From NCBI RefSeq assembly GCF_013371465.1, contig NZ_JABWDU010000003.1:496001-560000 (forward strand): DNA of 64,000 nt, written 5' to 3'. The position numbers and the translations under genes were made by a program. Source of the DNA: Ensifer oleiphilus (GTDB taxonomy: Bacteria > Pseudomonadota > Alphaproteobacteria > Rhizobiales > Rhizobiaceae). This document shows, one piece after another, positions 63,841 through 64,000 of the stretch (position 1 is its first letter; each line of letters starts with the position of its first letter). The notes under the pieces were generated by a model. The model saw only the letters and a list, made by a program, of their open reading frames with translations. It searched no databases and had not been told where the DNA came from.

Positions 63841-64000
63841 GTTCGACCATCGCATGACCAGCTGACTGATGCTCTCGGCGCATTCTCAAGTGATGTGCGC
63901 CGAGGAGCCTGTTGGAGCGCGGGGCATAAGAATTGCGGCGAATTCTTTCAGTGCTGCGACCAAACAAAACTCGACGCCAACGTTGCAATGGCCGCGATGT
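63841..64000. other. Unassigned right end
   Basis: 160 bases. Open frames are short and unrecognised. A perfect inverted repeat AAGAATT-GCGGCG-AATTCTT is at 63928-63947. Confidence 0.4.

Noticed and set aside
63776-63988. 70-codon minus-strand frame at the right end
   Set aside because: It runs through repeat copy 2 and shows no domain.

Overview
The window looks like a GC-rich alphaproteobacterial genome of the order Hyphomicrobiales, most probably Sinorhizobium/Ensifer. The evidence is the gene content (many ABC uptake systems, Lrp/LysR/LacI regulators, M20 amidohydrolases), two copies of a rhizobial-type mosaic intergenic repeat, and promoters of the alphaproteobacterial ECF type. No rRNA, tRNA, CRISPR array, phage or complete insertion sequence is visible. 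The content is catabolic and accessory, as on a chromid or secondary chromosome, but the replicon type is an inference.

Layout. 1-176: 3' end of thiC. 327-4616: N-carbamoyl amino acid hydrolase, M20 amidohydrolase and diaminopropionate ammonia-lyase as a tightly overlapping operon, with a divergent Lrp-type regulator. 4620-10494: ECF sigma factor and membrane anti-sigma factor, a secreted subtilase, glycerate kinase and an SLC13 anion transporter; the last three share a GGAAT-N16-CGTT promoter. 10796-11266: flavin-binding PNPOx-like protein behind a FixK-like box. 11347-18173: ribose-type sugar ABC operon with LacI regulator and Gfo/Idh/MocA dehydrogenase, and a LacI-type operator at its head. 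18637-22150: DUF3100 membrane protein, a small membrane partner, an M20 amidohydrolase and a LysR regulator. 22171-26765: LysR, divergent MDR oxidoreductase, beta-hydroxyacid dehydrogenase, aldehyde dehydrogenase. 26843-28744: chemoreceptor. 29028-40363: 5-oxoprolinase-type hydantoinase, winged-helix regulator, complete dipeptide-type ABC transporter and M14 peptidase. 41324-45547: MetQNI-type transporter with an LLM flavin monooxygenase (organosulfur or amine utilisation).

46155-48101: an orphan NRPS adenylation-carrier didomain. 48477-49814: membrane-anchored Tlde1/L,D-transpeptidase-like protein. 50300-59247: Lrp regulator, polar amino acid ABC transporter, RocB-like M20 hydrolase, ornithine cyclodeaminase, a DMSP-lyase-like cupin with altered metal ligands, and alanine racemase. 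60087-62265: NCS2 purine permease interrupted by an in-frame TGA at codon 6-11, followed by a nucleoside/guanine deaminase. 62266-64000: repeat-bounded segment with a remnant of an M14 peptidase and an FkbM methyltransferase.

The unifying theme is scavenging of modified amino acids: N-carbamoyl, N-acyl, cyclic (hydantoin/oxoproline), beta-amino, D- and ornithine-type compounds are imported, deacylated or ring-opened and fed to central metabolism, each module with its own one-component regulator. The most notable signals are the three identical ECF-type promoters next to the sigma/anti-sigma pair, the nonsense codon in the purine permease, the ligand-deficient DddL-like cupin, and several exact palindromic operators.
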